A stretch of 64,000 bases of DNA from Peribacillus sp. ACCC06369 (GCF_030348945.1 NZ_JAUCEN010000002.1:3844001-3908000), one strand, 5' to 3'; numbered from the stretch's first letter, positions 27,109 to 36,302 are shown. Made by a program: numbers and translations. Notes: generated by a model not told the origin, from the letters alone.

Positions 27109-27158
27109 GTTTTTCCCCCTCCTTGTTACTTTACTTATAATAAAATTCCTTTGTAATT

Positions 27159-27183
27159 ATACCTTGCGGCTTTATCAATAAAC
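27159..27183 (-). promoter_or_regulatory. Sigma-B-like promoter of the 26716-27108 gene
   Basis: -35 GTTTAT (27178-27183), 13-bp spacer, -10 AGGTAT (27159-27164); consensus GTTTAA-N12-14-GGGTAT. Confidence 0.7.
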
Positions 27184-27295
27184 AAGCAAATAGTCTATTG
27201 AGAATTCCTGACTAATATACGAGGGAACCCTTTGCCTAAAGGGTTTAAGATGACAATTATCTACAGTTTTTTAAGGGATTGTACAATTCGAACGT

Positions 27296-27390
27296 TGCCT
27301 CTAGGCACTGACTTTCCGCTAGCGGTCCGGGAGCCTACTCGGCGCCTTTGCGCCTGCGGGGTCTCGCATACCCGTTCCAATCAACTTTGT
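27296..27390. repeat. Short copy of a dispersed Bacillus GC-rich repeat
   Basis: A GC-rich block in an otherwise AT-rich gap. Read on the minus strand it has the order GTTGATTGGAACGG, GCGAGACCCCGCAGGCGC, GCGCCGAGTAGGCTCCCGG, CGGAAAG, which I recognise as the pattern of a palindromic element scattered through many Bacillus genomes. The centre GGCGC-CTTT-GCGCC forms a hairpin. It has no ORF. Boundaries are approximate; identity rests on memory, not on a search. Confidence 0.55.
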
Positions 27391-27427
27391 TTGGAAATTT
27401 AGATAGAACCCCTTTTGTCTACAAATT

Positions 27428-27458
27428 GAAATAACAGCCTTGTGCAGGCTGCTATTTC
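27428..27458 (-). terminator. Terminator after the 27463-28233 gene
   Basis: GAAATA-CAGCCT (27428-27440) pairs with AGGCTG-TATTTC (27446-27458), loop TGTGC. Confidence 0.75.
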
Positions 27459-27462
27459 AGTA

Positions 27463-28233
27463 TTATAGATTATCGGTATTAATTCGATTTTTAATGTATT
27501 CATCCTTCAAGATGTCCTCTTTCTCTTGCTGCCCAGTATTAGCATTCGGGCTTAAGGTCCGATCCAGTGCTCCTTGAGGATCCAGGGACTTATGATCCCC
27601 TGGCTTTTGTTCCTTATACTTTTCGGTGGAGTTCCCCCTGATTTCCCTTTCTTGGGCTCGATTCGTATCCAGCTCTTCCTTATCAAAGATGTTGGCAGAA
27701 TTTCCGTGAAGTTCTTCGCTTCTTCCTGGCTGTGCTTCCACTTCCCTTGTTTGAAATGCATTCGCAGTTGTTTCAGGAAAAAGGTTCGGGTCCGGATTGT
27801 TCACCACCCCTGTTTTAAGCGGATTCTCTGCAGGTAGTTCGTCTGCACCCTGCATGCCGTTGGAAGTTACGCCTTCTCGTTGTGATAAAGTTTCCGATTC
27901 ATCTAAAAGAATCAGGAATTTTCCAGCTTCCACTTCGTTTATATAAGCGGTGGCTTCACTATCGGCAAGCCCTAAGTCACCTAGTCGGTTCCTTATATCT
28001 CCAGAACCCTCGTTCAGGAAAAAGTGTTTCATCTTATCAATGAAGGAATCGTCGTTCGAGTTAGTAACGACGTCTACATCCGGATCCCGCTTTTCATTGA
28101 CGAAACCCAAATCTTCTTTCTTATCAGCCATTACAGTTATTTCTCCCTCATGGACCCCTTTTTCCTTGAGGGATTGTATAGCCTGGATTACTTCTTTTTC
28201 CGTATTAAAAACACCATATAATGTTTTTCCCAT
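27463..28233 (-). CDS. General stress protein 17M family with polar C-terminal tail
   Basis: 256 aa. Residues 1-115 form a YflT/Gsp17M domain (MGKTLYGVFNTEKEVIQAIQ ... GKFLILLDE). The rest is a charged, low-complexity tail rich in E, N, D and R with no known domain (REIRGNSTEKYKEQKPGDHK), probably disordered. AGGAGGAAG ribosome site. The promoter is an exact sigma-B consensus. Paralogue of its two neighbours; function unknown beyond probable general stress. Confidence 0.75.
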   Translation of the reverse strand: MGKTLYGVFNTEKEVIQAIQSLKEKGVHEGEITVMADKKEDLGFVNEKRDPDVDVVTNSNDDSFIDKMKHFFLNEGSGDIRNRLGDLGLADSEATAYINEVEAGKFLILLDESETLSQREGVTSNGMQGADELPAENPLKTGVVNNPDPNLFPETTANAFQTREVEAQPGRSEELHGNSANIFDKEELDTNRAQEREIRGNSTEKYKEQKPGDHKSLDPQGALDRTLSPNANTGQQEKEDILKDEYIKNRINTDNL

Positions 28234-28277
28234 GCATCTTCCTCCTATTATTCCGATATTTCTTCTTATCTGTATTT

Positions 28278-28302
28278 ATACCCCGATGGGTGCTAATTAA
28301 AC
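28278..28302 (-). promoter_or_regulatory. Sigma-B promoter of the 27463-28233 gene
   Basis: Exact consensus: -35 GTTTAA (28297-28302), 13-bp spacer, -10 GGGTAT (28278-28283). Confidence 0.85.
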
Positions 28303-28374
28303 AAAAAATGGCCCATTCAAAGGTTCTCCTCCACTAAGTTCAAACCTCTTTATCAAGCTTTAAAATAAAAAGAA

Positions 28375-28399
28375 GCCTGCAGTTTTAAAAACTGCAGGC
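28375..28399 (-). terminator. Terminator after the 28414-29343 gene
   Basis: GCCTGCAGTTT pairs with AAACTGCAGGC across a tiny A-rich loop; minus-strand tail contains TTCTTTTTA. Confidence 0.8.
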
Positions 28400-28413
28400 C
28401 ATTTCCATCACTC

Positions 28414-29343
28414 TTAGAAGCGGTCGCTTCTTCGTTCAGTTGCCTTTTTCTCATTTACGAACGATTCATCTGTACTATCAAGCTTGATATCTTCCTTTTT
28501 AAGGGTATCCTGAACTTGTTCCGTTTCTTGTACAGCATGTTTCCTGATGACAATTTCATCTGTGACAACAGGTTTTTTCGAAACTTCCAATTTTTCTTCA
28601 ACTACTGGGATACGTAGTGTTTCTCCATCTTCAATGCTTCCAGTTTCCAGATTCTCTTCACGTCCTGAAACCGATCTATGCTCGACTGTCACTTCTTCGT
28701 GTTCAACAGGAACATTTATCGTTTTATGTTGTTCATTGACTTCTTTATTAATGACCACTTCACCTGTCTGAACTCTTTCTTTGTCAATGTTCAGCTGTTC
28801 TTCCCGAAGTGTAAGCGTCCTTTCATCTTCAGGCAATTCACGGCCTTGCCCGTTCACTCCATAAACATCTTCTTTATTCAGTGCATCGTTTTTTTCAGTC
28901 CCGTTATAAAGCGGGTTGGCGGAGTTCGTATCCAGCCTTGTACCGGCAGTGTCCATTGTTCCTGTCGTGAATTTATCTCTTGCCGTCCCCAGGTGCCCTT
29001 CACCTTCTTCGACCAGAACCAGGACTTTTCCGTTTTCTACATCAAAGACATGTTCAGCCGCTTCACTATTCGAAAGACCAGCATTCGCCAATCTTGTTGA
29101 AAGGTCTGCCGTATCTTCCGGCATGAGGAAGCGTGCCACCTTGTCCATGAATGATTCGTCGTTAGGAACATTCGTCATCGTATGAACATCCGTTTCGCGT
29201 TGCTGGTTCGTGAAATCCAATGTTTCTTCCTTGTCTGCGACAACCGTAATATCGTCCCCTTCAAAGCCCTTGGCCTTAAGTGCATTGATTGCTTGGATCA
29301 CTTCTGCATTTGATTCATATACTCCATATACTGTTTTATTCAT
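28414..29343 (-). CDS. Stress protein: Gsp17M domain fused to a YsnF-type DUF2382 domain
   Basis: 309 aa. Residues 1-115 are a Gsp17M/YflT domain (MNKTVYGVYESNAEVIQAIN). After a linker, about residues 180-290 form a DUF2382 (YsnF/AvaK) domain with its repeated beta-strand phrases (LREEQLNIDKERVQTGEVVI, INVPVEHEEVTVE, LRIPVVEEKLEVSKKPVV). B. subtilis YsnF, a sigma-B stress protein, pairs a related N-terminal module with this domain. AGGAGG ribosome site. Own sigma-B-like promoter. Biochemical activity unknown. Confidence 0.82.
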   Translation of the reverse strand: MNKTVYGVYESNAEVIQAINALKAKGFEGDDITVVADKEETLDFTNQQRETDVHTMTNVPNDESFMDKVARFLMPEDTADLSTRLANAGLSNSEAAEHVFDVENGKVLVLVEEGEGHLGTARDKFTTGTMDTAGTRLDTNSANPLYNGTEKNDALNKEDVYGVNGQGRELPEDERTLTLREEQLNIDKERVQTGEVVINKEVNEQHKTINVPVEHEEVTVEHRSVSGREENLETGSIEDGETLRIPVVEEKLEVSKKPVVTDEIVIRKHAVQETEQVQDTLKKEDIKLDSTDESFVNEKKATERRSDRF

Positions 29344-29397
29344 TTTACATTCCTCCTTAGGTTTTGGTGACTGGTTTAGTGATGCTATATATAAACT

Positions 29398-29422
29398 CTA
29401 CCCGCCATACACCTAAGTAAAC
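29398..29422 (-). promoter_or_regulatory. Sigma-B promoter of the 28414-29343 gene
   Basis: -35 GTTTAC (29417-29422), 13-bp spacer, -10 GGGTAG (29398-29403). Confidence 0.8.
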
Positions 29423-29587
29423 GAGAAATCAATATTTCATTTATGTTATATCATTACAATTTGTTCTCAACATAGAACAATTTTTCAAATGAAATCCAGG
29501 TATTATAACGGTTCCCCCATTTTTAAAAATGTAATGTTTACCCAAATAATCCCATTTCATTATTTTCATCTAATCTTTTTTCTTCTA

Positions 29588-30913
29588 TTATAAACCCACG
29601 GCCTCCACTAGCAGGTCCACTATATGCACCGCTTTCGTACATGCCCCCAGGTTTTCCCGCTCGATCCCCAATTGCATTTGTAGCAAACAGCCTGGATTTG
29701 CCGTAACAACGATATCGGCCTGTGTCGATTTAGTGTGCTCCATTTTAGTGTCGAGGATATTCATGGACATCTCTGATTCAACAATATTATAAATCCCTGC
29801 CGATCCGCAGCACCGATCCGCATCCTTCATTTCCCTGAAGTCGATTCCTTCTATCGATTGAAGGAGAATTCGCGGAGCCATGGAGGTATTCATCACATTC
29901 CGTAAGTGACAGGAATCCTGAAAAGTTACTGATTGTGCTGGCAGTTTCAGACGGACTTTTTCCTGAAAACGCAAGTCCACAAGGATCTCGCTTATATCTT
30001 TCAACTTATTTTTAAATGCGATTGCCCGGTCGTTCCATTCCGATTCATCTTGGAGCAAATGGTCATAGTCTATGAGAAAAGCTCCGCAACCGCCGGCATT
30101 CGTAATAATATAATCCACTTCGTCCGCTTCAAAAGCTTCAATATTACGCCTGGCCAGTTGCTTTGCCCCTTCTTTTTCACCACTGTGTCCATGCAGTGCC
30201 CCGCAACAAGCCTGGGATTTCGGAATAACGATTTCACATCCAGCCAGCTGAAGCAGCTTTAGTGTAGCCTTGTTCGTTTCCAAAAACATCGTATCCATCA
30301 AGCAGCCGGAAAAGAAAGCCACCTTTTTGAGTGCTGTTCCGATTGCAGGCAGCTCAGTTGGCCTATTTTTCATTTCTGATTTTTTTGGGACCTTCGGCAG
30401 CACTTTTTCCATGGTTGCCAAATTATCCGGAAGCATGTTCAGGACTCCCGTTTTACGGGCCACATATTGGAGTCCTGATCTCTGATAGAAGCCTAGCAAA
30501 CTCGTCATAGCCTGCATTCGCTCCTGATGCGGGAATAATCCACTAAAAACGGCCTTGCGAATCGTTTTTACAGGGAGACTGTGTTTCTTATTCTGATGGA
30601 TGATATCCCTTGCTTCTTCTAGAAGATGTCCATATTTCACACCTGAAGGACAGACAGGCTCACAAGCCCTGCAGCCGAGACAGAGACTCAAAGAACGTTC
30701 AACATCCTCATCGGGCGCAATTACACCATCGGCCACCGCTTTCATAAGTGCAATCCTGCCTCTTGGTGAATGGGATTCCTTCAACCCCGATTCCATGTAT
30801 GTCGGGCAATGGGGTAAGCAAAAGCCGCAGCGCATACAATTCAACAATTCATCTTCATTCATTTTTTCCGCGAATTGTTGGGCAATGGTTTCCCTTTCCT
30901 GAACTGTCGTCAT
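29588..30913 (-). CDS. glcF: Glycolate oxidase iron-sulfur subunit
   Basis: 441 aa. Two N-terminal 4Fe-4S motifs (CMRCGFCLPHCPTY near residue 25, CLGCRACEPVCPSG near 75) and two C-terminal CCG domains (CCGALHGHSGEK; QDSCHLRNV with RCCGSAGIYN). Takes electrons from the FAD of GlcD and gives them to the quinone pool. Its ATG overlaps the glcD stop by 4 nt (ATGA), so the two are translationally coupled. B. subtilis homologue: YsfD. No clear terminator follows. Confidence 0.92.
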   Translation of the reverse strand: MTTVQERETIAQQFAEKMNEDELLNCMRCGFCLPHCPTYMESGLKESHSPRGRIALMKAVADGVIAPDEDVERSLSLCLGCRACEPVCPSGVKYGHLLEEARDIIHQNKKHSLPVKTIRKAVFSGLFPHQERMQAMTSLLGFYQRSGLQYVARKTGVLNMLPDNLATMEKVLPKVPKKSEMKNRPTELPAIGTALKKVAFFSGCLMDTMFLETNKATLKLLQLAGCEIVIPKSQACCGALHGHSGEKEGAKQLARRNIEAFEADEVDYIITNAGGCGAFLIDYDHLLQDESEWNDRAIAFKNKLKDISEILVDLRFQEKVRLKLPAQSVTFQDSCHLRNVMNTSMAPRILLQSIEGIDFREMKDADRCCGSAGIYNIVESEMSMNILDTKMEHTKSTQADIVVTANPGCLLQMQLGIERENLGACTKAVHIVDLLVEAVGL

Positions 30914-32322
30914 GAAGATACCACCACCCTTTTCCTGCTTTCCTTGGCAAATACTTTACCGGGATTCATGATGTTATTGGGATCGAATGCTTGTTTAATC
31001 GCTCTCATGGCGGCAATCCCTTCTTTCTTCAGCTTCCATTCAAGATAAGGGGCCTTCATCGCTCCTACACCATGTTCACCGGTAATCGTCCCGCCAAGGT
31101 CGATAGCCACGGCAAAAATGTCGGCAAAGGCGAGCTCCACTCTCTCCATTTCATCTTGGTCACGAGCGTCGGTAATGCACGTTGGATGCAGATTCCCATC
31201 ACCCGCATGACCGAAAGTGCAAATGTCCACGTTATGCTTGCTTGCGATCTCATTAATCGCCCTAACCATTTTGGCAATTTCCGACCGGGGAACGGTGGCA
31301 TCTTCCAAAATGGTCGTCGGCTTGAGGCGTGCCAGTGCGGAAAGGGCTGTCCGTCTTGCCGTTTTCAAGGCAATTGCGTCAGATTCCGTTTCGGCAATTT
31401 CCACAGAAACCGCCTTTTCTTCTAGGCAGATATCGGCCATCCTTTTCATATCACGTTCCACCACTTCCGGCGGACCATCCTGTTCAATCAGCAGGACCGC
31501 CTCCACATTGGTGGGCAAACCGATTTTCGCGAAGTCCTCAACCACGATCAACGTCGGCCGATCCAGAAATTCCAGTGTGACGGGAATGATTTTATTTGAA
31601 ATGATCTTGGCCACTGACTGGGCCGCAGCATCCAGATCTTGATATAGGGCTAGCATCGTCTTTGTCGTTTCCGGGATTGGAATCAGCTTTAAGATCGCTT
31701 CCGTAACAATGCCCAGCGTCCCCTCTGAACCGACAAAAAGCTTCGTTAAATCATATCCGGCTACATCTTTGGCAAGCTTGCCCCCTGTTCGGATGATGTC
31801 CCCATTCGGAAGGACCACTTCAAGCCCGATGACATAATCACGGGTGACTCCGTACTTTAACCCACGCAGTCCACCTGAGTTTTCATTAATGTTGCCGCCA
31901 ATCGTGGAGATTTTCATCGAACTTGGATCGGGCGGATAAAACAAGCCCTTTCCTTCAACTGCTGAAATCAAGTCCAATGTGATGAGCCCAGGTTGTACGG
32001 TCGCCGTTAAATTTTCCTCATCTATTTCGAGTAATGAATTCATTCGATTGAATAAAAGGACAAGCCCCCCCTCTGTCGGGCAGGTGCCTCCGCACAAATT
32101 CGTCCCCGACCCCCGTGGAACGATCGGAACATGGTATTCATTGCAAACTTTTACGATGGCTGCGACTTCAGCTGTGCAGCCCGGTTTAATGACTGCATCC
32201 GGCATCGCTTGAAACCCTGGCGTGGCATCATATGAATAGACAAGACATTCAACTTTCGAGTCATCGTAATTCTCCTGACCAACGATGGTAAGAAGTATTT
32301 GCTTAACCTGCTTTGTTAACAT
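30910..32322 (-). CDS. glcD: Glycolate oxidase FAD subunit
   Basis: 470 aa. FAD-binding PCMH-type domain (VPRGSGTNLCGGTCPTEGG, DPSSMKISTIGGNINENSGG, FVGSEGTLGIVTEAIL) then the FAD-oxidase C domain (TFGHAGDGNLHPT, GEHGVGAMKAPYL). Oxidises glycolate, or a similar 2-hydroxy acid, to the 2-oxo acid; D-lactate is an alternative substrate the sequence cannot exclude. The start at 32322 follows GAGGAGG by 7 nt; upstream in-frame codons to 32337 lack a site. B. subtilis homologue: YsfC. Confidence 0.92.
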   Translation of the reverse strand: MLTKQVKQILLTIVGQENYDDSKVECLVYSYDATPGFQAMPDAVIKPGCTAEVAAIVKVCNEYHVPIVPRGSGTNLCGGTCPTEGGLVLLFNRMNSLLEIDEENLTATVQPGLITLDLISAVEGKGLFYPPDPSSMKISTIGGNINENSGGLRGLKYGVTRDYVIGLEVVLPNGDIIRTGGKLAKDVAGYDLTKLFVGSEGTLGIVTEAILKLIPIPETTKTMLALYQDLDAAAQSVAKIISNKIIPVTLEFLDRPTLIVVEDFAKIGLPTNVEAVLLIEQDGPPEVVERDMKRMADICLEEKAVSVEIAETESDAIALKTARRTALSALARLKPTTILEDATVPRSEIAKMVRAINEIASKHNVDICTFGHAGDGNLHPTCITDARDQDEMERVELAFADIFAVAIDLGGTITGEHGVGAMKAPYLEWKLKKEGIAAMRAIKQAFDPNNIMNPGKVFAKESRKRVVVSS

Positions 32323-32439
32323 GTATATCCTCCTCATATAAACAAATGGAATTCGATATTTTTTATATGATTTAAGTATAAGAAAATAACATTCAACCTT
32401 CTATGTATGAACATATAGAATTTACAGCTTTCCATGGAA

Positions 32440-33552
32440 TTAATTTGTATGTTTATCCAATACTCTTAGTGCTAGATACATAGTGACCAAATCGGCTAGC
32501 TTCCTAGGATTCAACTGGGTCATTTCTTCTATGCGCTTGAGCCTGTAATGGAGGGTATTGATATGGATATGCAGGGCTGCAGCGGTTTCCTTCAAAGATA
32601 GATCACTTGCAAAATACATGGAAAGGGTTTTAAGCAGCTCCTCATTAGGAAGCAAATCCTGAATAGTCCGGGATAAATAATCATGTCTTGTTTCAGGGGT
32701 AACTTCATCAAGCAGGACCTCAAGCTTCAAGTCCTCGTCAAATATTATTTCCGATGAAGGTAACGCGATTTTCAAGGAACGTTCCGCTTTAAAAAATGCT
32801 TGCCTGAATGCGGATCCCGGTGCACGCGAACTAACCCCTGCGCTCACTTTAAAACCTGAACTCTCTTCCAGATTTCTTATCAGTTTGCTTAATTTCTTTA
32901 GTTGTTGGATTTTTGAACCGATAAAATCGGCTATCGAAAGAATGACGAATTGGTTCCTCCCCCAACGGACCACGATGTCCTTGGGATGCTGCTGTTTTAT
33001 GTACATCTGAAGCGTTCTCCACACATGAGGTTCGATGATTTTTTCAGTCTTAAATTCACCAAGGGTTATGATCCGGTCTGCATGAACATCGACCCCAAGC
33101 AACTTAGCCTTCTGAAGGAATGGTTCATTGAACATCTGCAGCTGATGCCATTCAAATACAAAGAATTCCATCAGACGTGATTGGGATTCTGCTTGTTCGA
33201 TATGATAGCTTTCCTGAATGAACATCTCCGTCATCTTTTTTAAAAGTTCTGCATAGGGGGAAACATGTTTGGGGTCTCCCGTGATTCCAATTACACAAAC
33301 GGCTTCCTGATTAAAGAAAATAGGTAGATTTATTCCTGCCTTCACCCCTTTCCAACTTCGTTCATCCTGTTTGTTGATGATCAATTTCTCACGATTGTTG
33401 AAAGCGTGGATGGCTCCTTCATGATAAGATCCGATACGGCTGCCATCGGTGCTTGCGATAATCGTGCCAGCATGATCAATAATGATGATTTCCTCATCAA
33501 TCAGTTTTCGAACCTCATGAACCAATTTTTCTGCCACAGCTGCCAATTGCAT
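32440..33552 (-). CDS. CdaR-family transcriptional regulator
   Basis: 370 aa. N-terminal sugar-diacid/hydroxyacid-recognition domain (residues 1-135; DHAGTIIASTDGSRIGSYHEG), a degenerate GGDEF-like middle part, and a C-terminal PucR-type helix-turn-helix (SLKETAAALHIHINTLHYRL, about 325-345). Same position relative to glcDF as ysfB of B. subtilis, so the likely effector is glycolate or glycerate and the target glcDF. AGGAGG ribosome site. Lies between the lactate permease and glcD on the same strand. Confidence 0.87.
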   Translation of the reverse strand: MQLAAVAEKLVHEVRKLIDEEIIIIDHAGTIIASTDGSRIGSYHEGAIHAFNNREKLIINKQDERSWKGVKAGINLPIFFNQEAVCVIGITGDPKHVSPYAELLKKMTEMFIQESYHIEQAESQSRLMEFFVFEWHQLQMFNEPFLQKAKLLGVDVHADRIITLGEFKTEKIIEPHVWRTLQMYIKQQHPKDIVVRWGRNQFVILSIADFIGSKIQQLKKLSKLIRNLEESSGFKVSAGVSSRAPGSAFRQAFFKAERSLKIALPSSEIIFDEDLKLEVLLDEVTPETRHDYLSRTIQDLLPNEELLKTLSMYFASDLSLKETAAALHIHINTLHYRLKRIEEMTQLNPRKLADLVTMYLALRVLDKHTN

Positions 33553-33592
33553 TATATGTCCTCCTTTATTGAATGGGCTTGGAAAATACTTC

Positions 33593-33618
33593 GAGGCTCC
33601 CTTTCGAAAGGGAGCCTC
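33593..33618 (-). terminator. Hairpin after the lactate permease
   Basis: A perfect 26-bp palindrome (GAGGCTCCCTTTC and its complement, 33593-33618), 8 bp downstream of the permease stop. No strong T run follows on the minus strand, so termination may be partial. Confidence 0.65.
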
Positions 33619-33625
33619 TTTCTAC

Positions 33626-35317
33626 TTATGGAATCATCCAGGAAAGGACGCCATTTTGCAAGAAGGTAATCACGCAAACAAGCAGCAGCAAGAATAAACT
33701 ATGTTTGAGCGTGAACCTCAATAATTCTGATTCCCTGCCGGCCAATCCAACGGCGGCACAAGCAATCGCTATCGATTGTGGTGAAATCATCTTTCCGGTG
33801 ACCCCTCCGGATGAGTTCGCCGCAAGCGCCAGGACCGGCTCCATCCCCACTTTAAGTGCGGTAACTTTCTGAAGACTGCCAAATAAGAGGTTGGCTGATG
33901 TATCCGACCCGGTAATGAACACACCCAGCCAGCCGAGAACCGGTGCGAAGAACGGAAATAAATCCCCCGATTTTGCAAGGGTCATCCCTAATGTTGTCGA
34001 CATGCCTGAAGCATTCGTTATGTAGGCAAAAGCCACCACGGATGAAATCATCAAGATTGGTTTTGCCAACTCATTCATCGCTTCCGCAAAGGTGCTAAAA
34101 AAGTCTTTTGCAGACATATGTGCGATGAACTTCGTAACGATGGCTGCCAGCAAAATGGCAGTTCCGGCTGCTCCAAGCAGTTCTATTTTATAGAAAGCCG
34201 CAATCGGCAATCCGTTGCTTCCGATTATCTCATTATGCAAACCTGGAACTTCGATTTGGAAGGTTAATAGTTTCCCAATTTCATTGATTCCGCCAAGCAA
34301 CACATTGTTGCCTTCATAATGTCCGGAGAGCGCAGGCTTAATTGGGTTCATCCCCCATATTGAGATGAAAAGCGTTAACAGAAGGAATGGTGACCAAGCA
34401 TGGAAAACCTGCCATTTCGTGTACGTTGTTTCCGCTTCGGCTGTTTCATCCAAAGGTTCGACAGCTGCTGCCGTTTCCTCGGATGCAAAGCGAAAGATCG
34501 TTTTAGGTTTCCAGAATTTAAGGAAGATCGCCAATGCAAATAGTGACACTAACGCAGAAAGGATGTCCGGTAATTCAGGCCCAAGGAAATTTGAGCTTAA
34601 GTACTGGGTGATGGCAAAGGAAAATCCGGAAACCAAAATTGCCGGCAAGACTTCGAGCGACCTTTTCCACCCAGTCATTATCAAAATGAGATATAGCGGA
34701 ATGAAAGCCGAAAGGAATGGCAATTGACGGCCGACCATTTTTGAAATCTCCATGGCGGCAATGCCAGTTGGGCCTTCCATGGCGATGATCGGTATGCCAA
34801 CCGCCCCGAATGCTACCGGTGCGGTGTTCGCGATCAAACAAATCCCGGCAGCATATAGCGGGTTAAAACCGAGACCAACCAAAAGCGCGGCTGAAATGGC
34901 GACCGGTGCTCCAAATCCCGCGGCACCTTCTAAAAAGGCCCCGAAAGAAAATGCCACCAATAACGCCTGAAGGCGGCGGTCTTCGGTAAGCGAAAGCACA
35001 GAAGAGCGAATAATATTGAATTGCCCGCTTTTAACAGTCATTTTGTACAAAAATACTGAAGTGATGATTATCCATCCGATTGGGAGCAGCCCATATACCG
35101 CTCCTTGTGAAGCAGACATCACCGCTTTTCCTGCCGGCATTCCATATAACAATACGGCCACTGCAATAGCTACAAGCAACGTGGTTATACCAGCAATGTA
35201 CCCTTTCATCCGTTTGATGGTAAGTGCCCAGAAAAAGTAAAGAATTGGGATGAGTGCGACAAGAGATGATAAAACTAAATTATCGGTGATTGGCGTAAAG
35301 TTTTGTGTCCATGTCAT
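33626..35317 (-). CDS. lutP: L-lactate permease
   Basis: 563-aa LctP-family transporter with about 12-14 hydrophobic spans; family signatures FGAFLEGAAGFGAPVAIS and LGVFITGSDTSANLLFG are intact. Brings in lactate (and often glycolate) with protons. GGAG ribosome site. Divergent from lutR, with a LutR-like operator between them. Family members such as GlcP also carry glycolate, and this one sits between glc and lut genes, so it may serve both. Confidence 0.9.
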   Translation of the reverse strand: MTWTQNFTPITDNLVLSSLVALIPILYFFWALTIKRMKGYIAGITTLLVAIAVAVLLYGMPAGKAVMSASQGAVYGLLPIGWIIITSVFLYKMTVKSGQFNIIRSSVLSLTEDRRLQALLVAFSFGAFLEGAAGFGAPVAISAALLVGLGFNPLYAAGICLIANTAPVAFGAVGIPIIAMEGPTGIAAMEISKMVGRQLPFLSAFIPLYLILIMTGWKRSLEVLPAILVSGFSFAITQYLSSNFLGPELPDILSALVSLFALAIFLKFWKPKTIFRFASEETAAAVEPLDETAEAETTYTKWQVFHAWSPFLLLTLFISIWGMNPIKPALSGHYEGNNVLLGGINEIGKLLTFQIEVPGLHNEIIGSNGLPIAAFYKIELLGAAGTAILLAAIVTKFIAHMSAKDFFSTFAEAMNELAKPILMISSVVAFAYITNASGMSTTLGMTLAKSGDLFPFFAPVLGWLGVFITGSDTSANLLFGSLQKVTALKVGMEPVLALAANSSGGVTGKMISPQSIAIACAAVGLAGRESELLRFTLKHSLFLLLLVCVITFLQNGVLSWMIP

Positions 35318-35404
35318 TCATTTCGACTCCATTTTCTATAAATTTTTTTAAAATTTCAGAAATCTACCATTAACTGAAAACCCTTACATATCCAAATATT
35401 CAAA

Positions 35405-35417
35405 GTCATCAGATGAC
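35405..35417. promoter_or_regulatory. Candidate LutR operator, lutP/lutR divergent region
   Basis: GTCATCAGATGAC, a 13-bp palindrome apart from the central base, identical to the site before lutA (36436-36448). GntR/FadR-family regulators bind such sites. LutR is the only such gene here. Confidence 0.7.
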
Positions 35418-35570
35418 TTGATGAGTATTCATTAAAATTAAATGATTAAAAATATAAAATCAAGATTTTTTTTTATTTTTTGTTGATTTTTAACCTTCTG
35501 GAAGTGTGAAAGATCATTTGTGTTATATAATATTAACCAGAGAAACTCATAGAAAATAGAGGTGCTACCC

Positions 35571-36302
35571 TTGGTATATAAAAAAATAAAGCCGAAAAAA
35601 ATTTATGAAGAAGTCAGCGATGAACTTTATGAAATGATTCGGTCAGGTATCCTGAAACCAGGTGAACAATTGGATTCCATTCAGCAGCTTGCGGAAAATT
35701 TCCAAGTTGGGCGCCCGGCCATCCGTGAGGCATTAAGTGCATTAAGTTCAATGGGCCTCATTGAAATAAAACAAGGGGAAGGAACATTCGTTAAAACCTT
35801 CGACCCTACTATCATGAACCATCCCTTGTCCGCTGCCCTTTTGATGGATCAAGACAATATCCAGCATTTGCTGGAAGTTCGGAAAATCCTTGAGTCCGGC
35901 ACGGCAGAGGTGGCAGCGAAGAAAAGATCGGAAGAAGACCTTATCGAACTCAAAGAAAGGCTTTCTGATATTGAGAAGGTATCCTTCGATGAAGAACTTA
36001 GTGATAAAGCGGATATCGCCTTCCATGTCGCAGTGGCAAATGCTTCCCAAAATGAGCTGCTGATAACATTGATGAACCACGTTTCAGAGTTAATGACGGA
36101 AAAGATGCGTGATATCCGTCGGATTGCGCTTTATTCCGAAGAGATGACACTTAAGCAGCTTTACCAGCAGCATGCCCGGATATATGATGCAATCGTGGCA
36201 CAAGATGAAGCTGGAGCCCGCAATGCCATGCTGTTTCACCTTCAAAGCGTCGAGGAATCACTGAACCGGGTCATCCAAAAGAATCAGCAAAAGAATCGTT
36301 GA
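35571..36302 (+). CDS. lutR: GntR/FadR-family lactate-utilisation repressor
   Basis: 243 aa. N-terminal winged helix (about residues 10-75, RPAIREALSALSSMGLIEIK) and C-terminal FCD effector domain with the metal-ligand pattern (IAFHVAVANASQNELL, HARIYDAI). B. subtilis LutR represses lutABC and lutP until lactate is present. The start is TTG at 35571 (MVYKKI), 6 nt after AGAGGTG; GTG at 35562 lies inside that site. Sits between the permease and lutABC. Confidence 0.9.
   Translation: MVYKKIKPKKIYEEVSDELYEMIRSGILKPGEQLDSIQQLAENFQVGRPAIREALSALSSMGLIEIKQGEGTFVKTFDPTIMNHPLSAALLMDQDNIQHLLEVRKILESGTAEVAAKKRSEEDLIELKERLSDIEKVSFDEELSDKADIAFHVAVANASQNELLITLMNHVSELMTEKMRDIRRIALYSEEMTLKQLYQQHARIYDAIVAQDEAGARNAMLFHLQSVEESLNRVIQKNQQKNR

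Noticed and set aside
29470-29590. 39-codon minus-strand ORF after glcF
   Set aside because: No ribosome site, no recognisable motif, and no hydrophobic span; probably chance in an AT-rich spacer.
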